A DNA stretch of 64,000 bases, taken from NCBI GenBank assembly GCA_934162195.1, contig CAKPHO010000004.1, positions 1 through 64,000 on the forward strand, read 5' to 3'. The notes below the pieces were generated by a model. That model did not search any database and was not told the origin of the DNA. It saw only the letters and a program-made list of their open reading frames with translations. Below, piece by piece: positions 25,347-34,217 of this stretch (position 1 is its first letter; every line of letters begins with the position of its first letter). The translations under genes and the position numbers were made by a program. The DNA comes from an uncultured Bacilli bacterium. GTDB taxonomy: Bacteria; Bacillota_I; Bacilli_A; RF39; UBA660.

Positions 25347-27383
25347 CTATTTATATTTCTTTAATAAATCTTCAGTTTCTTTTGTTTTTCTAATTAAGTC
25401 GTAAGTAATAATTGAATTAGAGACTGCGACTACATCTTCCGCATGTTTTGTATTCTTTTCAATATAATCTATCGTAACAGGAAGTGTTGGATCAATCAAG
25501 AATGCTTCTCCTGTTTGATTATTATAATAAATTTTATTAGTTAACCAGTTTCCATCTGGAAATACAACTATGTTCTCATCAATACTAAACATATCATGAC
25601 CTAAAGCATATTCACTTTCAAAACCAAACATATTACCTAAAGTTGGAAGAACATCGTACATACCCATAACTTCATTTACTTCAACATTAAACTCTTGATC
25701 TTTAGTCCAAATAATAAATGGAACTTTACGATTTAACTCGTATTCATAAGTATCAACCTTATGATAATCAGGATCATTTACATCAAGCATAGTTCCTGTT
25801 TCAGGATCATAGTTATACATATATTCATATTCACTTGTCTTTAATTTAGCATCATGATCACCATATATAACAATAACAGTATTATCTAATAATCCTTCTT
25901 TATCTAATCCTTTAATAAACTCTCCAATAGCTTCATCGGCATAATGGATAGATTTTAGATAGTTACCCATTGTTGTTCCTTCTAAATAATGCTGCGTTGT
26001 AGTAATAATTTCATTAGTTTTAGGATCAATAGTTTCTTTTTCTATGTCAACACTATAATCACTAAATGGAGTTATATATGAAAATGGTGTGTGATTTGTT
26101 AACATAATAAGAGTTCCATAGAAATTATTATGTTCTTTATTTATATCTTTAATTTTAGAAACAGATTGTTTAAAGAATGACTTGTCAGATAATCCTAAGC
26201 CAATTGTTTCATCTATAGTATAGTCATTTGTATAATTATAAAAATGATCATATCCAAAACTTTCATGTAATAAATTACGATTCCAAAAAGTACCATTATT
26301 ACCATGCATACTAAAGGTATAATAACCTTGCATTTTTAAAAGTTTAGGAATTGTTACATATTCGCGGTCATAATAATTTATTGCAACTGTTCCTGAAGAA
26401 GCAGGAGTTAAACTAGTATTAAAAGTAAATTCACTATCACTACTAGTTCCTACGCTCTCTTGTGAATAAAAGTTGGAAAAATAAATTCCCTCTTTAGCTA
26501 ATTTATTCATGTTTGGAGTTAACTCTTTTCCGTTGAAACTTAAACTCATAGTAAATTGTTGGAAACTTTCTGCATGAATTACAATAACATTTTTCCCTTT
26601 AAAAATATCTGTATATTGATTATTTTTCTTTTCTTTTTGATTTTCTTCATAATAATCTCTAAAGATTTTAAAATTACTATCATAACCAAACATACTGTTT
26701 ATTTTTGGTGTTAAATTACTTATTAAATCACTTATTTGATAAGTATAGATTCCATATCGCATTACAATATATTCTCTATTCCATTGTTTAAGTAATCTTC
26801 CAATATCAGTTGAAGATAAAGTTATAATAAATAGTAGTAAAAAACTTACTCCTGTTATTATTGTATTCTTAAATAATTTTTTATTTGATTTTTCTTTAGT
26901 TCTACGAACTTTTTTAGCATCAACAGTTACATAAACAAATATTAGCGCAAAAATTTGCCATAAGTAAGAGAAATCCTTTAATTCCATGATATTTTCAACT
27001 ACAGCATCTCCAACATCAACTATTTGTAATGAAGTTGCTAAAAGTGAAAAAGATCCAAATGATAAATAATTCGTATAATACATTGAATTAATAACACATA
27101 TAGCTACAAATATTATAGATACTGTTAAAAGATATTTAAATCTATTCTTAGGTTTAAATAAGTAGTTAAATGATCCTAATATTATTACCATTATTAAGTC
27201 ACCAATGATAGGTCTAATTGAAAAATAATTTTTTACTGTTAAAAATCTTAATAGACAACCATTAATGACTGATGATAGGACAAAAATTAAAAATAAACTA
27301 TTTTCCTTCAAATAACTTTTAAAATCAAAATTTTTAATTTTATCTATTATTTTATTTTTTATATTTATAAGTTTTTCTTTCAA
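25347..27383 (-). CDS. LtaS-type polyglycerolphosphate (lipoteichoic acid) synthase family sulfatase-fold protein
   Basis: 678 residues. Five N-terminal membrane segments (about 25-180), then an extracellular alkaline-phosphatase/sulfatase domain: KNVIVIHAESFQQF, the nucleophile Thr in ESVGTSSDSEFTFNTS, MHGNNGTFWNRN and the metal site VIVIYGDHDAK, all typical of LtaS. Such enzymes transfer glycerolphosphate from phosphatidylglycerol to a glycolipid-anchored chain; close relatives modify other phosphate polymers, so the exact polymer is not certain. The start is TTG 27383 with GAGGTGG before it. Its own promoter TTGAAA-17-TATACT lies at about 27408-27437. A structured RNA with a terminator sits just upstream. 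Confidence 0.88.
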   Translation of the reverse strand: MKEKLINIKNKIIDKIKNFDFKSYLKENSLFLIFVLSSVINGCLLRFLTVKNYFSIRPIIGDLIMVIILGSFNYLFKPKNRFKYLLTVSIIFVAICVINSMYYTNYLSFGSFSLLATSLQIVDVGDAVVENIMELKDFSYLWQIFALIFVYVTVDAKKVRRTKEKSNKKLFKNTIITGVSFLLLFIITLSSTDIGRLLKQWNREYIVMRYGIYTYQISDLISNLTPKINSMFGYDSNFKIFRDYYEENQKEKKNNQYTDIFKGKNVIVIHAESFQQFTMSLSFNGKELTPNMNKLAKEGIYFSNFYSQESVGTSSDSEFTFNTSLTPASSGTVAINYYDREYVTIPKLLKMQGYYTFSMHGNNGTFWNRNLLHESFGYDHFYNYTNDYTIDETIGLGLSDKSFFKQSVSKIKDINKEHNNFYGTLIMLTNHTPFSYITPFSDYSVDIEKETIDPKTNEIITTTQHYLEGTTMGNYLKSIHYADEAIGEFIKGLDKEGLLDNTVIVIYGDHDAKLKTSEYEYMYNYDPETGTMLDVNDPDYHKVDTYEYELNRKVPFIIWTKDQEFNVEVNEVMGMYDVLPTLGNMFGFESEYALGHDMFSIDENIVVFPDGNWLTNKIYYNNQTGEAFLIDPTLPVTIDYIEKNTKHAEDVVAVSNSIITYDLIRKTKETEDLLKKYK

Positions 27384-27407
27384 AACAACCACCTCAATAG
27401 CTGTGAT

Positions 27408-27437
27408 AAGTATATCACTTTTTATTTATTTTTTCAA
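27408..27437 (-). promoter_or_regulatory. Promoter of the LtaS-type gene
   Basis: Minus strand -35 TTGAAA, 17-base spacer, -10 TATACT, between the structured RNA's terminator and the TTG start. Confidence 0.6.
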
Positions 27438-27447
27438 TTTCAAAAAA

Positions 27448-27602
27448 AAACGAGACATTGTCTCGTCAAAAAAGGAGAATTCGTTACCTTCCAAATAAAA
27501 TACTTGTTAGTTCACAGTAAAACTAGATTAAGTACTTATTTAGTCTGTGTTAAATACATATAGGTAACAATATATGTACAAACTTATTATGTTCCCTTTT
27601 TT
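27448..27602 (-). ncRNA. Candidate structured RNA / riboswitch-like leader with terminator
   Basis: On the minus strand the following pairings are seen in order. AAAAAAGGGAA at the 5' end pairs with TTCTCCTTTTTT at the 3' end, one base bulged (27591-27602 with 27472-27483). TACATATA/TATATGTA (27571-27578 with 27555-27562) form an 8-bp hairpin with loop TTGTTACC. CACAG/CTGTG (27545-27549 with 27513-27517) close a third stem. The loop GTTACC (27563-27568) is complementary to GGTAAC (27483-27488), a possible pseudoknot. A hairpin ACGAGACAATGTCTCGT with nine T follows. It is either the 3' end of the yihY transcript or a leader controlling the LtaS-type gene. No known riboswitch class was recognised, and no convincing promoter precedes it. 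Confidence 0.55.
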
Positions 27603-28425
27603 AGTTTTTATTATCTAAATAATTTTTATAAGAGTTAGCATTAATAGCCATTCCAAAAACAAGAATATATGATAAGAAATAAATCCATAACATTAATACA
27701 ATTATATTTGTAAGGTTCCCATAAAACATATTATAATTTCCAATATTAGATACATAATAAGAATAAATTATGGTTATAAAAATCCAACCAAGTGTTGTAA
27801 ATATTGTACCCTTTGTATTAAATTTGCTAGGAATATGGCTATCTGGCGCTATTGAATATATTAGTTTTACCATAAAAAAGATTATGAATAAAGCAAGTGG
27901 CCATTTTAACCAAAAATAAACTTTGTATGCAAGTGCACTTATAGGTTGAAGTACTTTTAAACTTAAAAGAAAAGCAACTATATGATTTCCGAATGCCAAA
28001 ACAATTAATGTAAAAACAAAGGATAATAATAATAGTATAGTTAAAATTAAGGCTTTTATACGTCTTTTTAAGTAATTAGAATGTGGTATCCCATATAATG
28101 TATTTGATGTAATAATAATAGAATGTGGTCCATTAGATGCTAGCACAAAACCAACTGCAGTTGAAAGACCAATACTAAGATTTAATCCTTCCCCATTTAT
28201 ATATGATATAAATATTTCGCTAACTCCTTTAGGTAATATTTCATTCATTGCATAAATAACATTTGTAAAAGGTACTTTAAATGTTGAACATATAAAACCA
28301 AGTAATACAACAGTAGGAATAATTGATAAAACTAAAAAGAAAGCCAGTTGTCCTGGTAACACCTTCATCTCTGGTTTTATTACAATACTATATATTTGAC
28401 TAATAACCTTTTTTATTTCTTTCAT
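27601..28425 (-). CDS. YihY/BrkB-family membrane protein
   Basis: 274 residues with six predicted membrane segments. LPGQLAFFLVLSIIPTVVLLGFI in the N-terminus, a conserved middle loop ASNGPHSIIITSNTLYG, and LGWIFITIIYSYYVSNIGNYNMFYGNLTNIIVLMLWIYFLSYILVFG at the end match the family once mis-named RNase BN. These are integral membrane proteins of unknown transport function. It lies downstream of a U32 peptidase gene and upstream of the structured RNA. The ATG follows GGTGATAAA. Confidence 0.88.
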   Translation of the reverse strand: MKEIKKVISQIYSIVIKPEMKVLPGQLAFFLVLSIIPTVVLLGFICSTFKVPFTNVIYAMNEILPKGVSEIFISYINGEGLNLSIGLSTAVGFVLASNGPHSIIITSNTLYGIPHSNYLKRRIKALILTILLLLSFVFTLIVLAFGNHIVAFLLSLKVLQPISALAYKVYFWLKWPLALFIIFFMVKLIYSIAPDSHIPSKFNTKGTIFTTLGWIFITIIYSYYVSNIGNYNMFYGNLTNIIVLMLWIYFLSYILVFGMAINANSYKNYLDNKN

Positions 28426-28449
28426 TTTATCACCACTACTATTAATATA

Positions 28450-30663
28450 TCAAAAATTGTTTTTATTTACAAATTTGACTTTATTAGAAATAAAATCAAT
28501 ATCTTTCTTATCAAAGAGATTAAATCTAATTGAATTAATACCAATTTTATATAAATTATCTATGTTCATATTTAATCTTTCACTATTAAATATATACATT
28601 AAGTCATTCTTTTCTTTAATTGGATATACCTTGTTATAACGATCTTTTAAATAAATATTTTGATTGTTATATAACTTATTTAAATTAAATTTACTAACCA
28701 TCATTTCCTGTCTACCAAATACTATTAATTCTAAATTAGGATTACTATTATATCTTTTATTATACTCTTCTATTATCTCTTTTATTTCATCAAGAGAAAG
28801 TTCATAGGAAAGAGTTACTTTTTTTACACCTAAGGTATGTAAAAAGTGAACGGTATAGGAGTTAGTAACATTTAAAGAAAAATCACTTGAATCTATATTT
28901 TTATAAATCAAACTACCAATCTCACCTATCATAACCGGTTTATCATAACTAATATAGTTGTAATTTACACGTGGTATTTTCAATATTAATCTTTTATCAT
29001 CATTTTCAAGTAAACTTATATCATCAGTATAAATTTTATCAACATTTAAGTTTTTTATTTGATTATAAAGCGAAGAATCCTCTAATAAAACAGAAACTTC
29101 TTTTCTATTATTTACTTCTATCTTAGAAAAACAAACTTCTTTTTTTTCGTAAGCTTTTTTATATTTTCTTTTTTCTAATAATAACTCAATAGCTTTTCTT
29201 CTTATTTCGTTTAGTTCCTTGTTATTAACATAAACATTATCATCTTTATAAATACTAATATTATTAAGGACAAATGGCGTATTTCCTAGTTTACTTAATT
29301 GTTTTGTTATAAGTTTCTCATCTAAAGGAGCATTATTTGCTTCGTAAACAGAACCATCTAAAACACACACAGTATTTATCCCATCAGTTAATTCTAATTT
29401 AATATTACTTCCAATTTTTAAAGTGACAGACATATCGATTTTGATTTTTTTATTAATTCCATTAGTATACGTTTTTAAATTATTTAACTGTTTAATATCC
29501 GTTGTTTTAGAAACAGTACTATTTAATGTTACTTTTTCTCCAACGTATAGAGTAACTGTATCTCCCTTTTTAGCTTCTTTTATTTTTTTATTATCTTTTG
29601 TCATACTTGTAACAATAAATCCATAATCATTGTCAACTATTCTTATACCATCACCAGTATTTAAATCATCTTCTAGTTTTATTTTAATAATATTTTTATT
29701 AACATAAACAATTTTACCTATTCTTATTCCCGCGTGATTAGGTCTATAATCATTAGTTATTTTATCATTATGCTCATTAAATAAAAATCCTTTTGTAAAG
29801 TCACGATTAAATATCTTTTTTAATTCTTTAATATCATTGTTTGAAATAGTGACTGTACCGCTTTCAAAATATGAATCTATTGCTTTACGATATAAAGATA
29901 CAACCAAGTATACATACTCAGCTCTTTTCATGCGCCCTTCAATTTTAAAACTATCTATTCCACTTTCAATTAGTTTATCAATATTATCTAATGTAAATAA
30001 ATCCTTAGTACTTAAGGGATAACTGTGTTTATTTAGTTTAATGTTATCTTTATCAATAACATCAAATGGCAATCTGCAAGTCCCAGCGCAAGCTCCTCTA
30101 TTACCACTTCTACCACCAATTATACTACTCATCAAACATTGACCAGAATAACTTATGCAAAGAGCGCCATGAACAAACACCTCTAAATCAACAGATGTGT
30201 TTTTTTTAATCTCTTTAATTAAATCTATACTTGTTTCACGCGCAAGTACTACTCTTTTGATACCTAGTTTCTCGCATATTCTAACGCCTTCTAAGTTATG
30301 AATATGCATTTGTGTTGATGCATGTATTTCTAAATTAGGGTATGTTTTTCTAACTAAATCAACCATTCCTAAATCTTGAATAATAATAGCATCTACATTA
30401 TTTTGGTGAAGAAAATCAATGTAATTCATAAATCTTGCTACTTCATTTTCTTTTATTAAAGTATTAACTGTTACATATACTTTTACACCATACACATGAC
30501 ATAAATCAATTGCTTCTTTTAACTCATCTAAATCAAAATTAGGTGCAAAAGCACGAGCACCAAAGGAATAACCACTAAGATAAACAGCATCACACCCAGC
30601 ATTAATAGCAGCTATTAATGCTTCTTTAGAACCTACTGGTGCTAATAACTCTGGTTTTTTCAT
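28450..30663 (-). CDS. U32-family peptidase-like protein, RlhA/YegQ type with DUF3656 region
   Basis: 737 residues. The N-terminal half has the U32 barrel: KPELLAPVGSKEALIAAINAGCDAVYLSG, IHASTQMHIHN, and the cysteine set HGALCISYSGQC ... NRGACAGTCRLPF plus an SFKIEGRMKRAEYVY motif. RlhA-type members hydroxylate 23S rRNA C2501 using prephenate and an iron-sulphur cluster, so an RNA hydroxylation role is likelier than proteolysis; the precise substrate here is inferred. The C-terminal half (about 330-737) is the DUF3656-like extension. The start at 30663 follows GGAGGTTTTAGA. It follows the small pilin-like gene after a terminator. Confidence 0.85.
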   Translation of the reverse strand: MKKPELLAPVGSKEALIAAINAGCDAVYLSGYSFGARAFAPNFDLDELKEAIDLCHVYGVKVYVTVNTLIKENEVARFMNYIDFLHQNNVDAIIIQDLGMVDLVRKTYPNLEIHASTQMHIHNLEGVRICEKLGIKRVVLARETSIDLIKEIKKNTSVDLEVFVHGALCISYSGQCLMSSIIGGRSGNRGACAGTCRLPFDVIDKDNIKLNKHSYPLSTKDLFTLDNIDKLIESGIDSFKIEGRMKRAEYVYLVVSLYRKAIDSYFESGTVTISNNDIKELKKIFNRDFTKGFLFNEHNDKITNDYRPNHAGIRIGKIVYVNKNIIKIKLEDDLNTGDGIRIVDNDYGFIVTSMTKDNKKIKEAKKGDTVTLYVGEKVTLNSTVSKTTDIKQLNNLKTYTNGINKKIKIDMSVTLKIGSNIKLELTDGINTVCVLDGSVYEANNAPLDEKLITKQLSKLGNTPFVLNNISIYKDDNVYVNNKELNEIRRKAIELLLEKRKYKKAYEKKEVCFSKIEVNNRKEVSVLLEDSSLYNQIKNLNVDKIYTDDISLLENDDKRLILKIPRVNYNYISYDKPVMIGEIGSLIYKNIDSSDFSLNVTNSYTVHFLHTLGVKKVTLSYELSLDEIKEIIEEYNKRYNSNPNLELIVFGRQEMMVSKFNLNKLYNNQNIYLKDRYNKVYPIKEKNDLMYIFNSERLNMNIDNLYKIGINSIRFNLFDKKDIDFISNKVKFVNKNNF

Positions 30664-30675
30664 TCTAAAACCTCC

Positions 30676-30698
30676 TAAAAAAGTTGCTAATGGCAACC
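30676..30698 (-). terminator. Terminator of pilin-like gene 6
   Basis: Minus strand GGTTGC, CATTA, GCAACTTTTTT hairpin starting at the stop codon. Confidence 0.75.
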
Positions 30699-31058
30699 TT
30701 GTATACTTTTATATTCATCATATGTATAAACATATTTATTATTTTGATATTCAATTTTAATGCATCCTCTAACTTTTGTCTCTGTTTCAGGATCTAAAAT
30801 ATCTTTATTTTCTAATAAACCACTTTTCTTTAAATCTTCTATTTGTAAATAATAAGGTTCCGTTTCTGACAATAAATCTGTATTTTGTGCTCCCCACATT
30901 CTAGCAATATTTTCTAAAGATTCTTTTTGGCTTTTAGATAAATTACTACTAGAATCATTAAAAACATCATCAATAACAGGGTAAATTATTAAAACAAGTA
31001 CTCCTAGTATTGTTATGACACCTATTAATTCTACTAAAGTAAATCCATTTTTTTTCAT
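30687..31058 (-). CDS. Small pilin-like protein 6 (pseudopilin-like)
   Basis: 123 residues. MKKNG precedes FTLVELIGVITILGVLVLII, then a helix (DDVFNDSSSNLSKSQKESLENIARM) and a short C-terminal region with two Cys. Its size and the simple body are like a minor pseudopilin. It differs from the long paralogues. The start at 31058 follows GGTGATAGA, rejecting 15 upstream codons. No pilin assembly gene is adjacent, and the U32 gene follows. Confidence 0.78.
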   Translation of the reverse strand: MKKNGFTLVELIGVITILGVLVLIIYPVIDDVFNDSSSNLSKSQKESLENIARMWGAQNTDLLSETEPYYLQIEDLKKSGLLENKDILDPETETKVRGCIKIEYQNNKYVYTYDEYKSIQGCH

Positions 31059-31107
31059 TCTATCACCTATAAAAATTATAATATACTTTTTATAAAAACA
31101 CAAGAAA

Positions 31108-31259
31108 AGAAATAATCAAAATTGATTATTTCTAAAGTGAGTAAGGAGTGTATTTATTTCTATTAATTTATATTTTATTTTATTTCTTTCTTAATTATCA
31201 CCTCCACTATAATAAGTGTACCAGACAATTATGAAATTTTTTTGTTAGATATGTGAATT
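31108..31259 (-). other. Intergenic region with terminator-like hairpin after the zinc-ribbon gene
   Basis: Downstream of the zinc-ribbon gene on the minus strand. A hairpin GAAATAATCA/ATTATTTC plus T-rich tail lies at 31108-31134. A lone GGAGGTGAT at about 31198-31206 has no start codon behind it. I see no gene here. Confidence 0.5.
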
Positions 31260-31946
31260 TTATATTTTTTTACCACATAAGAAGCAAGTTGTTGCGGATG
31301 GTGATAGCGGAGCACCACAATTTGGGCAAATTTTATTACCATTTTCGTTAATTTTAACTTCTTCTTTAACTTCCTCTTTTGGTTCTTCTATAACTGGCTT
31401 TGGTTTTAAATCTTCTGGATTAACATCATGTATTTTAGCTTTTATTGGTTCATCAGAAGCTCCAAATATAGATAATTTTTTCTCAGAAGTAACTTTATTT
31501 TCTAATTTATTTAAAGGTACAGTATTATTTTCATCATCTATGTCTATTATTTCTATATTATCATCTTTTTTTATTTCATCATCGATTTTTTCATCATATA
31601 TTGAAGTTGATGTAACTTTGTTTTTCTCATCAATATATTCATTATTTACTAGCTCCATCAAATCATCGCGTATATCTTTTTTAGGAACATTAACAGTCTT
31701 TACATTTGGATTTAATTCTTCATATCCAAAATCATTTTGATCTACTACAATATCTATTTTTTTACCATCACGGGCTTTATATTTAGGAACGTTAGAATAA
31801 TCCTTTGGTTGATATATATATTCATCATATGAATTATCAACCGTTTGCTTTTGAATTTTATCTTTAGTATCAAATAAAGACTTTTGATCATCCAAATAAG
31901 AATTTGAACTGTCTTTTGCTACTTGTTTATTAAAAAATAACCCCAT
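31260..31946 (-). CDS. Acidic protein with C-terminal zinc ribbon
   Basis: 228 residues. The long disordered, Asp/Glu/Lys-rich body ends in a zinc ribbon GNKICPNCGAPLSPSATTCFLCGKKI (two CxxC pairs, about residues 205-228). A region KKIDIVVDQNDFGYEEL is the only other ordered-looking part. The first residues MGLFFNKQVAKDS may be amphipathic. Zinc-ribbon domains of this kind serve in protein or nucleic acid binding; no function is assigned. It follows the 86-residue gene after rnhB. Confidence 0.7.
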   Translation of the reverse strand: MGLFFNKQVAKDSSNSYLDDQKSLFDTKDKIQKQTVDNSYDEYIYQPKDYSNVPKYKARDGKKIDIVVDQNDFGYEELNPNVKTVNVPKKDIRDDLMELVNNEYIDEKNKVTSTSIYDEKIDDEIKKDDNIEIIDIDDENNTVPLNKLENKVTSEKKLSIFGASDEPIKAKIHDVNPEDLKPKPVIEEPKEEVKEEVKINENGNKICPNCGAPLSPSATTCFLCGKKI

Positions 31947-31963
31947 ATTATTCCTCCTAACTA

Positions 31964-32224
31964 TTAATCTCTATTAATATTTCGTAAATTATTTACTCTA
32001 TTTCTAAAATCAGTTGAATGATTAAAATCATTTTGATTATTTACTTCTGTTTTTCTTTCGAATGTTTTATTTTCAAAGTTTTTATATTTTAAATTGTTCA
32101 TTTCTTCTTGCACTTGTTCAACTGTCTTACGGCCAAGTTTTGCATAATTACTAAACTTGCCATTATTATATTGATTATTGTTACTACTGCTTACAAAAGG
32201 ATTTTTTTGAAAACTATTATTCAT
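31964..32224 (-). CDS. Small hydrophilic protein after rnhB
   Basis: 86 residues, Asn-rich and probably largely unstructured (MNNSFQKNPFVSSSNNNQYN, KLGRKTVEQVQEEMNNLKYK). Not recognised. Its ATG overlaps the rnhB stop (ATGAATAA), with the perfect site GGAGGT inside rnhB, so it is translationally coupled. The zinc-ribbon gene follows. It may encode a small partner of that gene product, which shows a similar low-complexity style. Confidence 0.65.
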   Translation of the reverse strand: MNNSFQKNPFVSSSNNNQYNNGKFSNYAKLGRKTVEQVQEEMNNLKYKNFENKTFERKTEVNNQNDFNHSTDFRNRVNNLRNINRD

Positions 32225-32846
32225 GTTCTACCTCCAAGATTTCTTTTATAGGTCCATAACTCTTTCTATAACCATCAATCAAACCATATTTATGAATTGC
32301 TTCTAAATGTTTCTTTGTTGGGTAACCCTTATGCGAAGCAAATCCATATTCTGGATGTAATTTATCTAAATCATACATCATTTTATCTCTAGTTACTTTA
32401 GCTATAACGCTTGCCGCTGCTATACTAATGCTTTTAGCATCACCTTTAATAATAGATGTTGTTGGTATATCCATATCAATAGGCATAGCGTCTATTAAGA
32501 CATGTTCTAAAGGAATGCTTTTTCTAACTTCATTTATAGCTCTAATCATAGCTTGCCTACTTGCCTCGTAAATATTCATCTCATCTATTTCTTCTGGAGT
32601 ACACATTCCTATCGCATAACACACTGCATGTTCTTTTATATAGTCATAAAAAAGATTTCTCTTTTTTTCACTTAATTTTTTTGAATCAGTCAAACCCTCT
32701 AATTTAAAATCTAAAGGTAAGACTACACAAGCAGTTACTACCGGCCCAACTAAAGGTCCTCTACCTACTTCATCTACTCCACCTATATATTTTAACCCTT
32801 TATCATATAATTCATGTTCATATTTATATAAATCAAACTCTTCCAT
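32217..32846 (-). CDS. rnhB: Ribonuclease HII
   Basis: 209 residues. The catalytic region GGVDEVGRGPLVGPVVTACVVLP carries the Asp-Glu motif; DSKKLSEKKRN, VLIDAMPID and KGDAKSISIAAASVIAKVTRD are family blocks. It incises DNA at embedded ribonucleotides and starts ribonucleotide excision repair. RNase HIII is also present at 19925, so both type 2 enzymes operate. The ATG follows AGTGTGAT. Divergent from the radical-SAM gene on the other side. Confidence 0.96.
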   Translation of the reverse strand: MEEFDLYKYEHELYDKGLKYIGGVDEVGRGPLVGPVVTACVVLPLDFKLEGLTDSKKLSEKKRNLFYDYIKEHAVCYAIGMCTPEEIDEMNIYEASRQAMIRAINEVRKSIPLEHVLIDAMPIDMDIPTTSIIKGDAKSISIAAASVIAKVTRDKMMYDLDKLHPEYGFASHKGYPTKKHLEAIHKYGLIDGYRKSYGPIKEILEVEHE

Positions 32847-32909
32847 ATTATCACACTACTATTATAGCAAAAACTTTAGAAATATGCTATAATTTACACG
32901 GTGATTTAC

Positions 32910-33842
32910 ATGAACTTTAAATATAGTGACACAAATAAACGTTATCACACACTTGATTATTTTTATAAACACAAATTTAATAGTAAAGTTTTTAAAGTTA
33001 GTTTGAATGCAGGTTTTACTTGCCCTAATATAGATGGTAAATGTGGATATGGTGGATGTATTTATTGTTCTTCTTTAGGTAGTGGTGAATTTGCAGGAAA
33101 TAAAAATGATGATTTAGTAACTCAATTTAATGAAGTTAAAGATATGATATCGAAAAAATGGCCTAACAGTTTATATATCGGTTACTTTCAAGCTAATACT
33201 AATACATATGCTCCTGTTAATATTTTGAAAGAAAAATATGAAACTATTCTAAAACTAGATAATGTTGTTGGTTTAAACATCGCAACTAGGGCTGATAGCA
33301 TTACCGATGAATGTTTAAACTATTTAGAAGAATTAAGTAAAAAAACATACCTTACTATAGAACTTGGTTTACAAACAATACACGATGGTACTTCTAAACT
33401 TATAAATAGATGTCATAATCTTGATTGTTTTTATGATATGGTACAAAAATTAAGAGCTAGAAATATAAATGTTGTCGTACATATTATTAATGGTCTGCCA
33501 TTTGAAACCAAAGATATGATGATTGAAACAGTTAAGTATCTAAACAATCTTGATATTCAAGGAATTAAAATACATATGTTAAGTATTTTAAAAAATACTG
33601 CATTAGAAAAATTATATAATAAAACAAAATTTCATGTTCTAACAAAAGAAGAATATATCGATATAGTTTGTGATCAACTAGAATATCTAAGACCAGAAAT
33701 AGTTATCAATAGAATTACTGGAGATCCAAAAAAAGAAGACTTAGTTGAACCAAATTGGCTAATAAAGAAGTTTTGTGTTCTAAATGATATTGATAAAGAA
33801 ATGAAAAAAAGAGATAGTTATCAAGGAATTAAAGTAAAATAA
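32910..33842 (+). CDS. TIGR01212-family (YtqA-like) radical SAM protein
   Basis: 310 residues. The cluster-binding block FTCPNIDGKCGYGGCIYCSS is typical of TIGR01212, a CxxC-related variant of the CxxxCxxC motif. FQANTNTYAPVN, GLNIATRADSITDE, LTIELGLQTIHD and NRITGDPKKEDLVEPNW follow. Family members are iron-sulphur S-adenosylmethionine enzymes; the Bacillus relative YtqA is of uncertain substrate. The start at 32910 is used because GGTGATTTAC overlaps the earlier GTG. Confidence 0.9.
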   Translation: MNFKYSDTNKRYHTLDYFYKHKFNSKVFKVSLNAGFTCPNIDGKCGYGGCIYCSSLGSGEFAGNKNDDLVTQFNEVKDMISKKWPNSLYIGYFQANTNTYAPVNILKEKYETILKLDNVVGLNIATRADSITDECLNYLEELSKKTYLTIELGLQTIHDGTSKLINRCHNLDCFYDMVQKLRARNINVVVHIINGLPFETKDMMIETVKYLNNLDIQGIKIHMLSILKNTALEKLYNKTKFHVLTKEEYIDIVCDQLEYLRPEIVINRITGDPKKEDLVEPNWLIKKFCVLNDIDKEMKKRDSYQGIKVK

Positions 33843-33900
33843 GCACACATTACCTACTATTTCATATAATTAATTAGAAATGTAAAAGGAGTGTGTATTA

Positions 33901-34179
33901 ATGAAAAAAGATCGTAATTGTGGTGGACCTTCATATCCAATATATCCTGCTTACCCTGGTGGAATGATGGGAATGCCAATGCCTGGAATGGGAATGATGC
34001 CAATGAATCCTTATCCACCACAAACAGTAACAAGTACAACTACTACATCTACTACTATTGAACAACAATTATCTAATCTTAACAATCAAATAAATAGTCT
34101 AGAAAGAAGAGTTTCAAATCTAGAAAGTTTAATTGGTAGTGCAAATAAATACAATAATTCAAATTATCAAGTAATGTAA
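33901..34179 (+). CDS. Small Pro/Gly/Met-rich protein with coiled-coil tail
   Basis: 92 residues in three parts: a short GGPSYPIYPAYPGG start, a Met-Pro-Gly segment (MMGMPMPGMGMMPMNPYPPQ), a Thr/Ser linker, and a C-terminal coiled coil (about 52-80, EQQLSNLNNQINSLERRVSN). The layout is like small spore-coat or spore-crust proteins. AAAGGAG lies before the ATG. The leader has CATATAAT, which could be a sigma-E-like (CATACANT) or sigma-A -10. No function is assigned. It has its own strong terminator. Confidence 0.72.
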   Translation: MKKDRNCGGPSYPIYPAYPGGMMGMPMPGMGMMPMNPYPPQTVTSTTTTSTTIEQQLSNLNNQINSLERRVSNLESLIGSANKYNNSNYQVM

Positions 34180-34212
34180 AAAAAAATCACATCAAAATGA
34201 TGTGATTTTTTT
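34180..34212. terminator. Bidirectional terminator between 34179 and pilin-like gene 3
   Basis: AAATCACATC, AAAA, TGATGTGATTTTTTTT perfect hairpin with T on the plus strand and A (T on the minus strand) on the other side. Confidence 0.9.
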
Positions 34213-34217
34213 TATTT

